A stretch of 64,000 bases of DNA from NCBI RefSeq assembly GCF_025766255.1, contig NW_026516741.1, positions 150,899 to 214,898 of the forward strand, in the 5' to 3' direction. Below are positions 11,446-23,600 of the stretch, in pieces; the first letter of the stretch is position 1; every line of letters starts with the position of its first letter. The notes beneath the pieces were generated by a model. It had not been told where the DNA came from and ran no database searches. It worked only from the letters and a program-made list of their open reading frames with translations. The DNA is from Zychaea mexicana. Its lineage: Eukaryota; Mucoromycota; Mucoromycetes; Mucorales; Lichtheimiaceae. The translations under genes and the position numbers were made by a program.

Positions 11446-12652
11446 TCAGATGTTGCACAGTTTAACCAAGCCTTGTAAAATGCAGCTCTTGCAAAAGTTA
11501 CAATCGCAACGCAGACAATGATAGATTTTTCGTGGATAAGCGGAATGCTGTAAGGTGCTTGAACTCATCCTTCTTCCTGCACAGCAGCATGTGAACTCCA
11601 GTTGAGTCAGTGACACTTCGTACAAAGACATTTGGTCATAGATGTTGGATTGTTTCTGGGAAGTGTGGTCTAGCAATCTTCTCTAGATGCGCCTGTTTAA
11701 AACGTCTCTACTGATGGCCTTCAGCACACCACTACGTGGTTTGTACTTCACATCCTCCGGCACATCCAATGACTCGTTCGCTTCTGCCTCGTCGCGTTCC
11801 TTTATAGCTATTATAGATTCAACGGTTTAGCCCTGCTGCCAGTAGTCTGGGTTTGATTTCCATACAGCCAAAACAGAGTGGAAGGTGATCGTATAATCGC
11901 TACATATTTTTCATGTTCAGCTTCATAGAAAATACGCAAAATCATTTCGTCAATGTAAGAATATAATCCAAGGTACACAGAAGAAGTGATATAAAGAATG
12001 AAAGCAAATATCAACCTATCATTTTCTGTCCATGGAGCGGGTGATCTATCACCACGCCGTAAAGTGTAACGCTAAATACGGTGTTCACTATAGCCTGTCG
12101 AATGCCAATAGGACTTAACCCCGTAGATCCCATCGTACCGAAAGCCTTCTTTGATGCGTAGCCGGTATTGTCTTGAGCGTGCGCGCCGCATCCCCGAATA
12201 AAGCGAACCGGCGACCCATTTCTCCAGTTTTTGTCAGCATCGGCACCTTCCTCATCATCCACATTACCAGCAGCGCAACGTTTGGCGAGCACTCTGTTCT
12301 TTCTGTCCAGCGTTTGATCGGAAGTCTCTTTGTCGGTGGATTTATTTTGCCCACCACTGCCCCAACTATAAATTAGTTGACTACTTCATCCCTCCTTTTG
12401 TCACTGTCACACTGTGTTAAGGTGGAAAATATAATCTTTGTTATTCACCGATGAATTCCTATGGAATAACGCTGTGCTTTCGACATTGCAGTAAAGCCGG
12501 TAGGAATGCTTAAAATACGTCCTTCAAAGAGGTGGATCAAAAATCGTTGACAGATCTTCACTGAAACCCGATCTAACAATCCTTGCACAATTAGGACGTG
12601 GCAACTCGAAGGTGAAGTAAGCAGGTTGCTGATGATGAGGATCGATCGTCAT
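11446..12652 (-). pseudogene. Decayed full-length copy of the SRA-RING (UHRF1-like) gene
   Basis: Reading the minus strand from an ATG at 12652 gives pieces that align in order with the intact gene at 14374-15871. They are the end of exon 1 (SIGIHR before a GTGAAT donor), the SRA core (LAKRCAAGNVDDEEGADADK, then NWRNGSPVRFIRG), a shifted-frame segment FRYDGIYGVKSYWHSTGY, then ITFHSVLAVWK, then SLTQLEFTC and a partial RING (HCLRCDCNFCKSC). The frame changes at least three times. Two tryptophans of the parent (in HRVWRY and MRVWQR) are TAG here. The RING is cut before its last Cys pair. Exon boundaries are still recognisable, so this is a DNA-level duplicate and not a retrocopy. It lies downstream of the intact copy in the same orientation. 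No product is expected. Confidence 0.85.
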
Positions 12653-14373
12653 TGCGGTGTGGTTATGTTAATATGTGGAAGAGAAAAGCAAAAGAGGCAT
12701 GCGCGCTCTAATTTACAGAATACGACACCTTCAACTTTTTAAAAAACGAAATCCATTTTTAAGGGTCCACCCTTGATATGTACGTATAAGCTTAAAGGTT
12801 TAAGTTATTCCAACCCTTGCAATTTATGCGTTATTTTGACAGAAAGCTTAATATTAAGGTACGAGTCTGTAATGGAAGAGAACATGGCTTGTGCAACATC
12901 ACAATAAACTTGTGCCAGAAAAGTTTCATAGCTGAGCACCTTTAAATAAAGTGACCAATGAGTAATGGCATTGTTTGTGCCCAGTGCCCACTCGATACAG
13001 TACTATCGATAAATTGATATTTTGATCAAAAAGTCAATAATCGTTTTGATAAACAGTATAAATACGAAAATATGATAATTCGATCATTGATCATCTTCTC
13101 AAGTGTTCGAAACAGTTTTAGCTGATAAAAGTTTTATTATTGTCGATTATTAACTAGCTGATGCTAGCTCTCCTGCTTGAAGTGATTCAAGGCGCTTTTC
13201 TATTAAGCATGTGGCTGGTAAGATGTTGTTGGGGCTTAGTCTCCTTGCAGCAAAGATACAACGACGAAAAAAGAAAAGAATAAAAAAGCAAAGGAAAGAA
13301 AAGCTTATTTGGACACATGTATGTTTGCTTTCATTACAAGGGAAAAGCACATCACATAGCATAGATACATTGCAAAAAGCATCAGCGAGGAGTGGAATTT
13401 CACTTTGAGGGAATTTTCGTTACCAAAATCGATCGTTCAATAGTCTGAATTACTTTTGCAACGACCAACGTGATTGAGCTATCCAGTGGTCACTGTACGT
13501 GTGTAATCTGAAGAAGAATGCAGCTGATGATGGTATATGATATACATGAACAAGCGTAAATGTATTTACTTACTGGTAAGGAGTGGTGCACTGTATATTG
13601 ATCAAGTAGAAACTTGATCCTTCATAATTAACATGAGCAACATCGATCACTTCAGCATATTACATTCAATGCCGTGAATGATGGTGCTTAATGACTAATA
13701 CTCACTCGTTTTCTAACGATATTCTCTACATTAGAAACCATTGTCGTTTTCTTTTGAATATGATATTTTTCATTTTCACATTCATTATTTTATACTTCTG
13801 TTATTAATCAGATAAAATTTGTACATATGGTTGACTATGAGGGATTGAAGTTGTTTAAATGGTTGACTGGGGCTTTTTTCTTTCTTTTGGAAAACATGTA
13901 ACGGAAAAATGGGTCAAAGGAAAAGAATAGACAAGCAAAAATACGATGACCTGTTTACCTTTTAGAAGATACATAACCAATAGGTAGCAATATTACTTAT
14001 TGAGCCTATTTACCCACAGTAAAAAACCTCTTCCCCAATCGTAAGCAAGAAATGAAACACACGCACACACAACACCTTTTCTCCTCAATTGGATTGGCCC
14101 ATCGCTAGAAATCATATTTCCTGTTTGATTTTTGTTGCGCTAAAGATACTTATTTTGTTATTGATGATATGTGACAGGTTAACAAGATATATTAGGTGAT
14201 TCACAGGGAACTTATGTAGTTAGCATAAATGATGGTATTTAGTAGCTTCTCCTCGCAAATGCGCATGGCCCACAAACGAGATGCTTACCGTAATTTTTTT
14301 ACAAGATATATATGTGTATATGTGTATGTATGTATGTACGGGAGTCTACTCGATAATGTTAATATTCTAGGAG
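12653..14373. other. AT-rich spacer between the UHRF-like gene and its decayed copy
   Basis: About 1.7 kb with no supported gene. Short open frames on both strands around 13150-13400 are lysine-rich low-complexity translations. Simple AT-rich stretches dominate and no inverted repeat or element end was recognised. Confidence 0.5.
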
Positions 14374-15871
14374 TTACCGAGCCAGCGGAACGTTCATCGA
14401 TTGAAACACAGCCTTCAGAGTGGTACAATTGTAGAGGGGATCTGCGCGCAGGCAATTCGGACATGACTTGATACCACGATTCTTGAATCTGTCGATGCAC
14501 GTTCTGCAGAAGTTATGGTCGCAATGGAGACAGTGGTAACAGTTGTGATGAACAAGTGGTATGACGAGGGGATCTCTTGGCTTTCCACTCGATTTGCACA
14601 GCAGGCAAAGGAATTCCATTTGAGTAAGAGCGACCTCACAGAACGACATCAAATCGCGAATTCCAGTTGCAATTTGGTAAGATCGGGTGAACAATCTTTG
14701 CCATACGCGCATATTCATTTTGTCGTGATGAATCGCTTCCAAGAGTTTTCCCCGTGGCTTAAAGATTACGTTCTCTGGAATCTCTAAATCCACATTGAAA
14801 TCCTCCTTATCTCGTTTCTTCGTTGCACCTGGGTAAGGTCTCGCTGTGCCCTCTGTAAAGCCAGGATGCAGCTTCCACAGTGCAAGAACAGAGTGAAATG
14901 TAATCATGTAGTCACTGCGCTTGTTAAAGTCTGCTTCACGGAAAACGCGTGGCGCCACTTGTTTCATCAATCTGCGACGTAGAGACCAGATGCATGTTAG
15001 TATGCACGAAATTCCAGAAAATCATTAGCAATCCAGAAATCAACTTATCATTTGGCAGTGACCATGGTGCAGGAGCCCGATCGTCGCGTCTCAAGAGGTA
15101 GCGCCACACACGATGGCCAGTGTAGCCGGTGGATGGCCAATACGACTCAACTTTATAGATCCCATCGTAGCGATAGCCTTCACCAGGAGCGTAGTTCGAA
15201 GTATCATGTTTGGAAGATTTTACGCCACGAACAACACGGATCGGTACACCGTTGCGCCAATTTTCTCCAGCATCTGCCCCGTTCGCAGCATCCACGCGCG
15301 TAGCACAACACTTTGCCAGAAGCATATTGCGGCCTTCAAGCTTTTGATCGAACGTTTGCTGCCCAGTAGTCTTGTCGCGACCGCCGCTGCCCGTGTACAC
15401 GATAGCTTCTCCTCGATCTTCATCTTCCTCATATCCGCCAGACATTACAATGCTGAAAACTTTGCCGATTTCGACTGAGCCATCGATACCTGCTTGGATG
15501 GCACTATGTACAGTTACACAGCATATTGTTAATGATTTGTTTGGTTTATATGGACAGTGACCACAACACCCATTGATACATAAGTAAAGAAAAACAAGCA
15601 CAGCGAAAAACAAAAGTATCTTGCTGATTTACCGATGGATCCCAATTGACGCTAATTGCTTTTTGTTGGTCGTGGTAAATCCAACTGGAACCGTGGGGAT
15701 CGCTCCCACAATGTGCTTTTTGAAAATTGCGGTCTGCTCTTGGACTGATGCGCGAATTGGCAAAGCGTTTGTTTTTCTTCTGTCACGACCAGATGCGAAG
15801 TTGAAAACGACATGATCCTCTTTGATCTGAAAACCTGGTTGTGGGCCTTCGAGCTCTGTCATTTCACTCAT
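14374..15871 (-). CDS. SRA-RING protein, UHRF1/ORTHRUS-like E3 ubiquitin ligase
   Basis: Predicted nuclear reader of modified (hemimethylated) cytosine with E3 ubiquitin ligase potential. Three exons, 15871-15633, 15503-15045 and 14971-14374, give 431 aa in phase. Residues about 55-235 are the SRA-YDG fold: VPVGFTTTNKKQ, AIQAGIDGS, SIVMSGGYEEDED, YTGSGG, NWRNGVPIRVVRG, and YRYDGIYKVESYW with GHRVWRYLLRR. Residues about 353-405 are a C-terminal RING (CLLC, CYHCLHCDHNFCRTC, CPNC). The Tudor and PHD modules of animal UHRF1 and the N-terminal PHD/RING of plant ORTHRUS are absent. The start at 15871 is the first ATG of an uninterrupted exon. A divergent 394-bp spacer separates it from the gelsolin gene. 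No DNA methyltransferase is encoded nearby, so its DNA target is inferred from the family. Confidence 0.86.
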
Positions 15872-16265
15872 TGTGATGATCTTGAGTGCAGTAATTTTGT
15901 GAAACGAAAGAAATCAGACAGCTTTGATACATCTGAGTTTTCTTTTTTATTTAATGGAGTCCTATCTGTTGGTATGATGCGTTGATAGAGCAAAAAGATG
16001 ATTGCCATGTATAACGCTCATGTGTTGTGCTTCTCTAACGAAGTACGCCCTAGTTGAGAATGGAAAAGTGATACGGCTTGTAGTTATATAGCACTAACAT
16101 TAGTGTGCATGTTCAATATGTACTGTAGCATATCCGCTAAGCCCATCTGAACTGATCAAGTTTCACACCACGCCAAGATTTTGAGCGATTATCCGCGTTG
16201 ACCTTCCGTCGACTTGCATATTTCAACTTTTCTTTTTCCCTCTTGAATTGTTTACTACTTTCATC
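15872..16265. other. Divergent promoter region
   Basis: 394-bp spacer between the start of the SRA-RING gene (minus) and the start of the gelsolin-like gene (plus). It must hold both promoters. No specific site was recognised. Confidence 0.5.
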
Positions 16266-18083
16266 ATGCTTCGAAATTCATCTTGGCGTAAGTCCATTAC
16301 CTTCACTCATAATTCGTCGTAGCTTCTCTTTTCAGTTGTACTAAATAAACCTTTTTCCTCTTGAAATATAGGTCTCGACGAAACCAACCTTGCCAACTTT
16401 GGCTCGGAACTAGAACGCGAGCATAGAAAAGAGCAAGGCTCGCTTGAAGAAGCCTGGAACTACGAAGACTCACCAGTTGGCAAAGAAATGTTCGTGTCTC
16501 AGAAAAATGATGATTTAGCTTGTAATCATAGCTACAAGGAGGCAACTACAAGCACCAGTAGCAGTGTCAGCGAAGCCTCGCTATATACTTGGTTGCTAAC
16601 CCGTTGTGTGCACTCGTAGTGGCCTTTGGATTTGGCGAGTCCAGAACTTTTCATTAGTCACTGTACCTGAGAAGCAATATGGCCAGTTTTACCAAGGTAT
16701 TTCGTTAATTTTTATTATGCTTTATTGGGTAATAATTTACTCAAAGTGTTATTCAACTCATAACATACAATAGGTGACAGTTATATTGTTCTTAAGGTGT
16801 GTAGATATTGAAGTTGCTGCCTTTATACAATTCGGGCACTGAAGATATGAGATTATGTCTCTGTGTGTGTATGTTATATAGACCACCAAGAAGGAGAACT
16901 CGGATGGACTTATTCACCATATCCACTTTTGGCTCGGTCGCGAAACCACACAGGTACGGAACATAAGGGGGAAAGATTCTAAGGCTGCTGATAGTAGGGT
17001 TTGTTTTAGTAATTCACAAAACATGATTTTATTCTACAGGACGAAGCCGGTACTGCTGCCTATAAAACCGTCGAACTGGATGACTGTAAGCATATATCTT
17101 TTCCCCCTCCTCATTGCTTATATATTTCTGGGCAGCTACTAACGCGCAAGAAAACAAACATAAACAACAGTCCTGGATACCCTAGCGACCCAGCATCGTG
17201 AAGTCCAGCGACGTGAATCGAGACTTTTTAAAAGTTACTTCAAAGCACTACGATATCTCCAAGGCGGCTTTGCCAGTGGTTTTAACCACGTGGAGGAGGA
17301 GGAAATCCCCAAGCGTCTCTTGCGTGTACACCGACCCTCTGAACTTGAGGGTACGCGTACCCAGAATGCCGTCGTCATTTCCGAGGTTCCTCTCAGCCAC
17401 GAAAGCTTGCGATCCAAGGCCGTCTTCATTCTTGACACTGGCGACAAGATCTATCAATGGCAAGGAAGTGAGTCGCGCGGTATTGAAAAGGCAAAGGCTG
17501 CCGAGTATATCTCCCAGCTTATCAGTGAACGTGACGGCAAGGGCGAGATGGTCGTCATTGGTAAGATCTTTTCTTTTACATATGCAATAAATTTCTCCCA
17601 AAAATACTGCTATTACTATTCACTAATACGAATCAACAACTGGATTTTACAGAGCAAAACTCGGGTAGCGAATATGAATTCTGGGAAGCACTAGGCGACG
17701 AAGGCGAAGTTGTGGACGGTGATGAGGATGAAGAAGAGGAAGAAGCAAAGGAACTGGAAGAGAATTCTGTCAAGAAGCTGTTCGTCTTGAGAAAGTCGCA
17801 TGCTTCGCTTGGTCTCAAACTCAAATTTGAGCTTGTGGCGGAAGACAAGATCACCAAGGATATGTTTGACACCAACCATGTTTATATTTTCGATGTCGGT
17901 CATCAGGTGTATGCTTGGTTTGGCCGCGAGGCTGGTCGTCGCGAACGACGTGCTGGCTTGCAGTACGCTCAAGACTATGTCAAAGATATCGAAAGATCTG
18001 CATTTACACCCATCTGTAAGATCGTAGAAGGTGGCGAGGATGAGCTTTTTGAATCATCGTTGGAAGGCTGGCAGGGCTGGTAA
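16266..18083 (+). CDS. Gelsolin/fragmin-like actin-binding protein
   Basis: Calcium-regulated actin severing or capping protein of the gelsolin superfamily, cytosolic. Eight exons, 16266-16287, 16372-16489, 16620-16696, 16774-16796, 16882-16953, 17040-17085, 17171-17560 and 17653-18083, give 392 aa. This is the size of three-domain members (CapG, fragmin, severin). Domain 1 shows GLWIWRVQNFSLV, QFYQGDSYIVLK, HFWLGRETTQDEAGTAAYK and VELDD, then the actin-side segment YFKALRYLQGGFASGF. Domain 2 has the form VFILDTGDKIYQWQGSES. An acidic loop (DGDEDEEEEEAKE) precedes domain 3, which has VYIFDVGHQVYAWFGREAG. The second intron uses a weaker donor (GTTCGT) but restores the expected KEIGLWIWR. The ATG at 16266 heads a seven-residue first exon and is the least certain part. 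Confidence 0.88.
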
Positions 18084-19136
18084 AAAACATGTGTATACGT
18101 GGTATAAAAACTCTATTCCACCTCTCCGTTGTATATTGTTGACCTCCTATAGTTATACGTGGTAACTGTTGAGAGGATGTTACTATACATTCATGTGTCA
18201 ATGTATATCTGTTGTTTAAGAGTATATTCCCCTACCTGTGTTAGCAGAATAAAATATATCACTTCTCATTATGACCTTTTTGATGGAGTACATACATATG
18301 GTTGGGAAGACAGCTGCCAATACAAGGGACGTGTAATCCGTTTGTTTATTCTTTAGATATGATAGTAATATGTAAGTGGAGAATATCAGGGATTTATGTA
18401 TTGTGTGTGTTTTTTCGTGGTACTGCGCTGGCGTTGTTTCTTGCGAACATCTTACAAGCATCGACGAAGAATCGTCTAATGAACCTATTCTAGCATGTTT
18501 TAATCTCTTGTCTAGAAAGCCTCAGAGCTATTTACAGTATCATAATTTTGTACTCACTGTTATAATTTGTCGAAGAATTATGTGTTTAGATGTGTAATAG
18601 CGAGTCTTTGTTTAACGATTCTACTTACCGGTGTTGGTTGTAAAAAATAAGAATATGTAACCAAGTTGAAGTGCGGAAACCTGGTTTGGGCCTGATTGCT
18701 GTGTATGATGTACATAAATGCAGGTAGAACACTGTTGTGATATTATGGGTTGTAGACCCCTGTTGCATCACGAGGTTGACCATCAAATAGTGATGTTGCA
18801 AATGGTTGTGTGTCATTTGTTGCGATTATGCTGTGCTGGCAGCGGCAGTCATGATGATATGATAACAGTTACGGGATAGGACCTGCTGCTACTCGGTGCT
18901 GTTGTGGTGGAAAAGGACGGTGTATTGTGATATTATTGTAAGATTCAGTGTGCAACTCATGCTTGTCAATCTTGTGTTTCTAGTTCGAAGTCATATTTGT
19001 TTTGTTTGATTGACGCATTGACGCGAGGATGTGTGGCCGATCCAATTGAAAACTGAAGTTTATTCATGTCTTCAAATATGATAGCGCGGGGCAACCTGCT
19101 CCGTCGGTCTTTACTTTTTTGTTCGGTTTTATTGTC
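18084..19136. other. Spacer before the LINE
   Basis: AT-rich, about 1.05 kb. Open frames up to 89 codons occur on both strands without family features. It carries the 3' end of the gelsolin-like gene and the LINE target site at its right edge. Confidence 0.5.
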
Positions 19137-19150
19137 GCTGTTCTTATGCT
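19137..19150. repeat. Left target-site duplication of the LINE
   Basis: GCTGTTCTTATGCT, identical to 24548-24561 directly after the element's poly-A tail. Confidence 0.92.
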
Positions 19151-19169
19151 GGGTACTGAACTTTCGCGA

Positions 19170-20624
19170 ATGCCACCTGAATCGCCATCTCCAAGATCTC
19201 AACAATCGTCGCCGACTCCAACGGCTACATCTCAACGCCCAACAGGGTACGCTGACGCAGCCCGCCGCTCCACCAGCACTAAAAACAGCAACCGGAAATC
19301 CATTTCCCCCAACACCTCCATCGTTTTATATAACGATCCCCATTACGACGCAATCCTGAACACCGACCCAGCCATGCTCGCCATCGCCCGATCGCAAAAT
19401 CCCAACAGCATCATCTTCAACATGCAACAACTCTGCACCAGTTCCGAAGTAGAGGACATCCTCGTTGAACAACTCGGCACAGTCGTCGCCTTGTCGACTC
19501 GTCTAAGCTCACAGAAACAACTTCTCGTTGAAGCACTTTTCAAAACTGAAGAACAAAAGAAAAAGGCACTGGAATCGGGTGTCATAGTCAAAAATGAACG
19601 TATCCTAGGCCTACCCCGTGTAGCAGCCGATACCAACCTCGTTAAGATTAACTTGTATCAACTTCCAGTATGTGACCCAAATGAGTTAACTGAAGAACTT
19701 CGTTTAGCTTTGACGGCCTATGGTACGGTCGCTCAAATCCGAGCCTATGTCTCTCGCCAGAACCATGTTTTTAGGGGTGAGGCCACCGCATTACTCGATG
19801 TCTCACTTTACGAGAAAGCCCCGACAATCCGCCGTTATCTTCACCTCAATTCACCTTTCCCCTCTCGTGCCCTCGTCAGAGCGAAGGGAATGCCACCGTT
19901 CTGCGTCTATTGCAAGACCGAAGGCCATACTATCAATAAATGCAAACTCTTACACGAACAGCGACGACGATCGCCCACGGCTTGCACCAGCTGTAACACC
20001 ATCGGTCATGTTAACGAAACTGATGTACGATGCATCAACCACCAAAGCCCCGACCCTACCCCCATCAACTCGGCGCCTGCTTCAGGAGCTGCGACTCCCA
20101 TCCCTCCACCAACTCAACAGGAGCCTAAGACGTCGGACATCTATATGGCCGACCCCAAATCTGGCACCTCTGCTTGGGATAGCAAACATGCCCCCGCTAC
20201 TACAGACGATGCAATGAACCGTTTCTCTTCGCCCAAACAATATGGTTCGCGCGATCCACTAGCCACCTCCCCCGTCACTGACTGGGCCGAAGACGCTCGC
20301 CTATATGAAGAACTCAACAATCGTCTGAAAGACATTTCTCAACAACAACAGCATCAACAACAACGAATCTCTCCGTCAACAACTGGTTCACCACAACAAG
20401 AGAACATCACTGGTACTGGCCGATCACCAACTCCACCGAATCAAACGCCTGTTGTGAGCAGCTTGGCCTCACCCCATAACCCCTCTCATGCTACTAACAT
20501 GGAAATTGATCGGGAGTCTGCTTTTCAACCTCCCACTTCACCAAATAACACTGGCAATGCTGAACGCCGGTCTCATAGCGGGCGTCTTATCAAGACTCCC
20601 CCTCATCTTTCATCGTACATTTAA
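19170..20624 (+). CDS. LINE ORF1, zinc-knuckle nucleic-acid binding protein
   Basis: 484-aa intact ORF1 protein, expected to coat LINE RNA in the ribonucleoprotein particle. The central part is a divergent RNA-binding fold. It is followed by a CCHC knuckle, CVYCKTEGHTINKC, and a second Cys/His cluster, CTSCNTIGHVNETDVRC. The C-terminal third is Pro/Ser/Gln/Thr-rich and disordered. The frame is open from 19119, but that upstream ATG lies in host DNA outside the target duplication. ATG 19170 is the first inside the element and is the proper start. Its stop codon TAA is immediately followed by the ATG of ORF2 with no gap, which suggests coupled termination-reinitiation. No host function. Confidence 0.85.
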   Translation: MPPESPSPRSQQSSPTPTATSQRPTGYADAARRSTSTKNSNRKSISPNTSIVLYNDPHYDAILNTDPAMLAIARSQNPNSIIFNMQQLCTSSEVEDILVEQLGTVVALSTRLSSQKQLLVEALFKTEEQKKKALESGVIVKNERILGLPRVAADTNLVKINLYQLPVCDPNELTEELRLALTAYGTVAQIRAYVSRQNHVFRGEATALLDVSLYEKAPTIRRYLHLNSPFPSRALVRAKGMPPFCVYCKTEGHTINKCKLLHEQRRRSPTACTSCNTIGHVNETDVRCINHQSPDPTPINSAPASGAATPIPPPTQQEPKTSDIYMADPKSGTSAWDSKHAPATTDDAMNRFSSPKQYGSRDPLATSPVTDWAEDARLYEELNNRLKDISQQQQHQQQRISPSTTGSPQQENITGTGRSPTPPNQTPVVSSLASPHNPSHATNMEIDRESAFQPPTSPNNTGNAERRSHSGRLIKTPPHLSSYI

Positions 20625-23600
20625 ATGAGTGATACAACATCACAATCAATTTTCCTGGGCACTCTCAATGTGAGAGGCCTTCAAGGCATAGCTCGCACTG
20701 AATATAATCAAGAAAAAAACCCAAAAAAACACTTATTAAGATACTTACGCTCCTCTTCCCCCTCCCCTCCCCTTCATATATTAGCTATTCAAGAACACAA
20801 CGTGACTCCCCCCTACTACCATAATATAGATTTACACCTCCAATCCCATCAATCCCTTTGGACCCCTCACTGTGCACTCTTTAGTTTAGACTCCAACATC
20901 CAATTACATCTCGTTAATAGCTACCTCTCTGGCCGTGTCTTACTGGCTCGGGTAACGTATACCAACAACACCATCGATCCCTTCTACATCATCTGCATCT
21001 ATGCTCCAGCAACATATTCACCACGCCGGCAATTCTACCACGAATTAAGCACCACCTGGTCCACTATTGCCAGCACCAGCATTCTCCGTCGCTGTTTCCT
21101 CATGGGCGACTTTAACCTTCAACTGCATCGACACACCAACCATTGTTCAGCCTGGCGCGACATTATCTCTCAACATTTTACCGATTGCATCACAGAACCG
21201 GGAGACAAACCACTCCCAACTTTTAGGAGCCACTGCGCCCGCACCACCATCGATTACATATTTCGCAGCTCTGAATTAATTTCAACTACACCCAACGTGC
21301 ATTACCTCAACTCATCTGAGTGGACTGATCACTGTTTGGTAACCACAGCCTTACCCCTCCCCTTCAGAACAGGCCCAGGAAACTGGCGCCTCCACCCTCA
21401 TTACCTCACCCACGATGACTATGTTGAGAAACTAGACCACTTGTTTGATGTTATTCAAAATGATCCAACCACTAACAATCACAGTCCGCAAGATCAATGG
21501 GACAACCTCAAAGCAGCTGTAAAGCAACTTAGCATCACCTATGGGCGCCACCTGAAACGCTCTCATCAACAAACCCAACATCTATACCGTGAACGTCTTC
21601 GAATCCTTCGGAAACAACAACCAAATCGAGACCGCCTACAAGCAATCGAGTCAACCATCGCCTCAAAACAGCTAGACGACATGGCCACCCTGGCCCTCCG
21701 AGCCAAACAACGCTGGCAGGAACAGGGTGAACGCAGTACGAAGTATTTCTACCGAGTTTTAAATCAACGCCAACAAAAACAATATATGCCGCATTTACGA
21801 GAAACAGCTACATCTACAACCTTCTTCACCACCCCCGAGACTATGTTACACCATGCACACAGTTTTTATGCACGGCTGTATACACCTGACCCCATCGACC
21901 AAGCCGCCATTGACGAGCTACTCTCCAACATACCCGCCGACGTACACTTCACCTCATCAACAATCAACTTTACTTAACCCAATATCCATTGACACACTTG
22001 TCACGCAACTTAAGCATACCCCAAAGAACTCCAGCCCGGGAATGGATGGTCTTCCATTTGTTTTCTGGCAGCACGCACTTACTCATCCATATGTCGCCCA
22101 GCTCGCAGTACAAGTCTACAACGAAGCACTGTCCACAGCCACGTTTCCAACCTCCTGGCGGCAAACCACCCTGGTCCTGCTGCCAAAAAAAGGGGATACA
22201 TCTCTCCTCAAAAACTGGCGCCCAATATCACTAATCAACTGCGACGCCAAGCTACTGACCAAAATCATCTCTAGGCGTATGCCCTTGAATACTCTCGTTA
22301 ACCCTCTTCAAACTGGTTTTATGTCTGGCCGGTCAATTGCCGATAATGGTTTTCTTGCCCGTCTGGTAATGTCGCATGCCTCACTTCAACAGCATCCTGG
22401 TGTCGCCATGCTTCTTGATCAAGAAAAAGCATACGACCGTATCCATCCACATTATCTGCAACAAGTCTTGCAGAATTTTGGTTTGCCCAATCCATTGATT
22501 TCCTGTTTACATTCCCTGTATTACCCTACAAATGTTCACATCAATATTAATGGTCATATTTCCCACCCTTCGCCCAAGGTCGCGGCCTGCGGCAAGGCGA
22601 CCCACTATCCCCTCTCCTATTTAATTTAGCATTTGAACCTTGTCTACGTTCTATTCTATCTTCACCACTACTCACTGGTTTTTCTTTCTCTCCTATTAGG
22701 CACCTTCGTCTCGAAAACTCTCTCCCTGCTCCTCCGCCGTTAAAACTCTTAGCCTATGCCGATGATCTTCTCGTTTTTCTTCCAGTACCTCAGGAATTGT
22801 CAGCACTCCTCAACATCCTTGATACATACGGTCGCGCCTCGAACAGCCGGGTTAACATTGACAAAACAGAAGTCGTATCTCTTTCTGGTGCCCCACTCCC
22901 GGAGTGGATGCCGGCTCTTGCAGACATCGGAATAAACGCAATCCACGATCGTACCTCTGCCCAAGCCATCCGCTACCTTGGCTACCCACTTAGTTCTCAT
23001 CCTAAACAGCTAGAAGCCTTCCTCGACAACATCATCAACAAAATACAACGACATTGTCAACTCATCCGGCAACGTAAACTTTCAATCCGAGGTCAAGGCA
23101 TGGTCTTAAACTCACTCATCCTCAGCAGGCTGTGGCACGTTCTCACTGTCACGGCGGTGCCTTCATCCTTCTTTCGACGAGTTCGTACGGTCGCCCGCGA
23201 ATTTCTCTCCGTTGGTTACCCAAAAACTGCTTGGTCGACCCTATGTCAACCGCGATCCAAAGGTGGTCTTGGTCTCCTCGACCCCGCCATCCAACAACTT
23301 GCACTCCAATCACGATGGATACACGGAATTTTCAGTAGTACCTCCCCCCCTCTTATCTCGTTTTATATCCTTTATGAAGTTATGCAACACTCCAAGTCAC
23401 CTTCTATATTCCATGCTTTCTTCACCAGCCAACCTATATCGCTCTTTCCCCAACTACTCCATCCCATCATCAAAGCTTGTCATTCGCTTATCCCCCTCAC
23501 TTTTTTCCACAAACCCCTACACATTACCCCTGGAACAGCTCTTGTTATTCCCCTCAGACTCTTGCTATTACCCTCATCTTCGATTCCTGTATCCACGCGC

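Noticed and set aside
13150..13408. Overlapping 65-70 codon frames on both strands
   Set aside because: Lysine- or phenylalanine-rich translations from A/T-rich DNA with no family features.
19119..19169. Upstream ATG extending LINE ORF1
   Set aside because: It lies in host DNA before and across the 14-bp target duplication, so it cannot be the element's native start.
21955..22585. Programmed frameshifting in LINE ORF2
   Set aside because: Two opposite shifts without an evident slippery site are better explained by indels or sequencing error.
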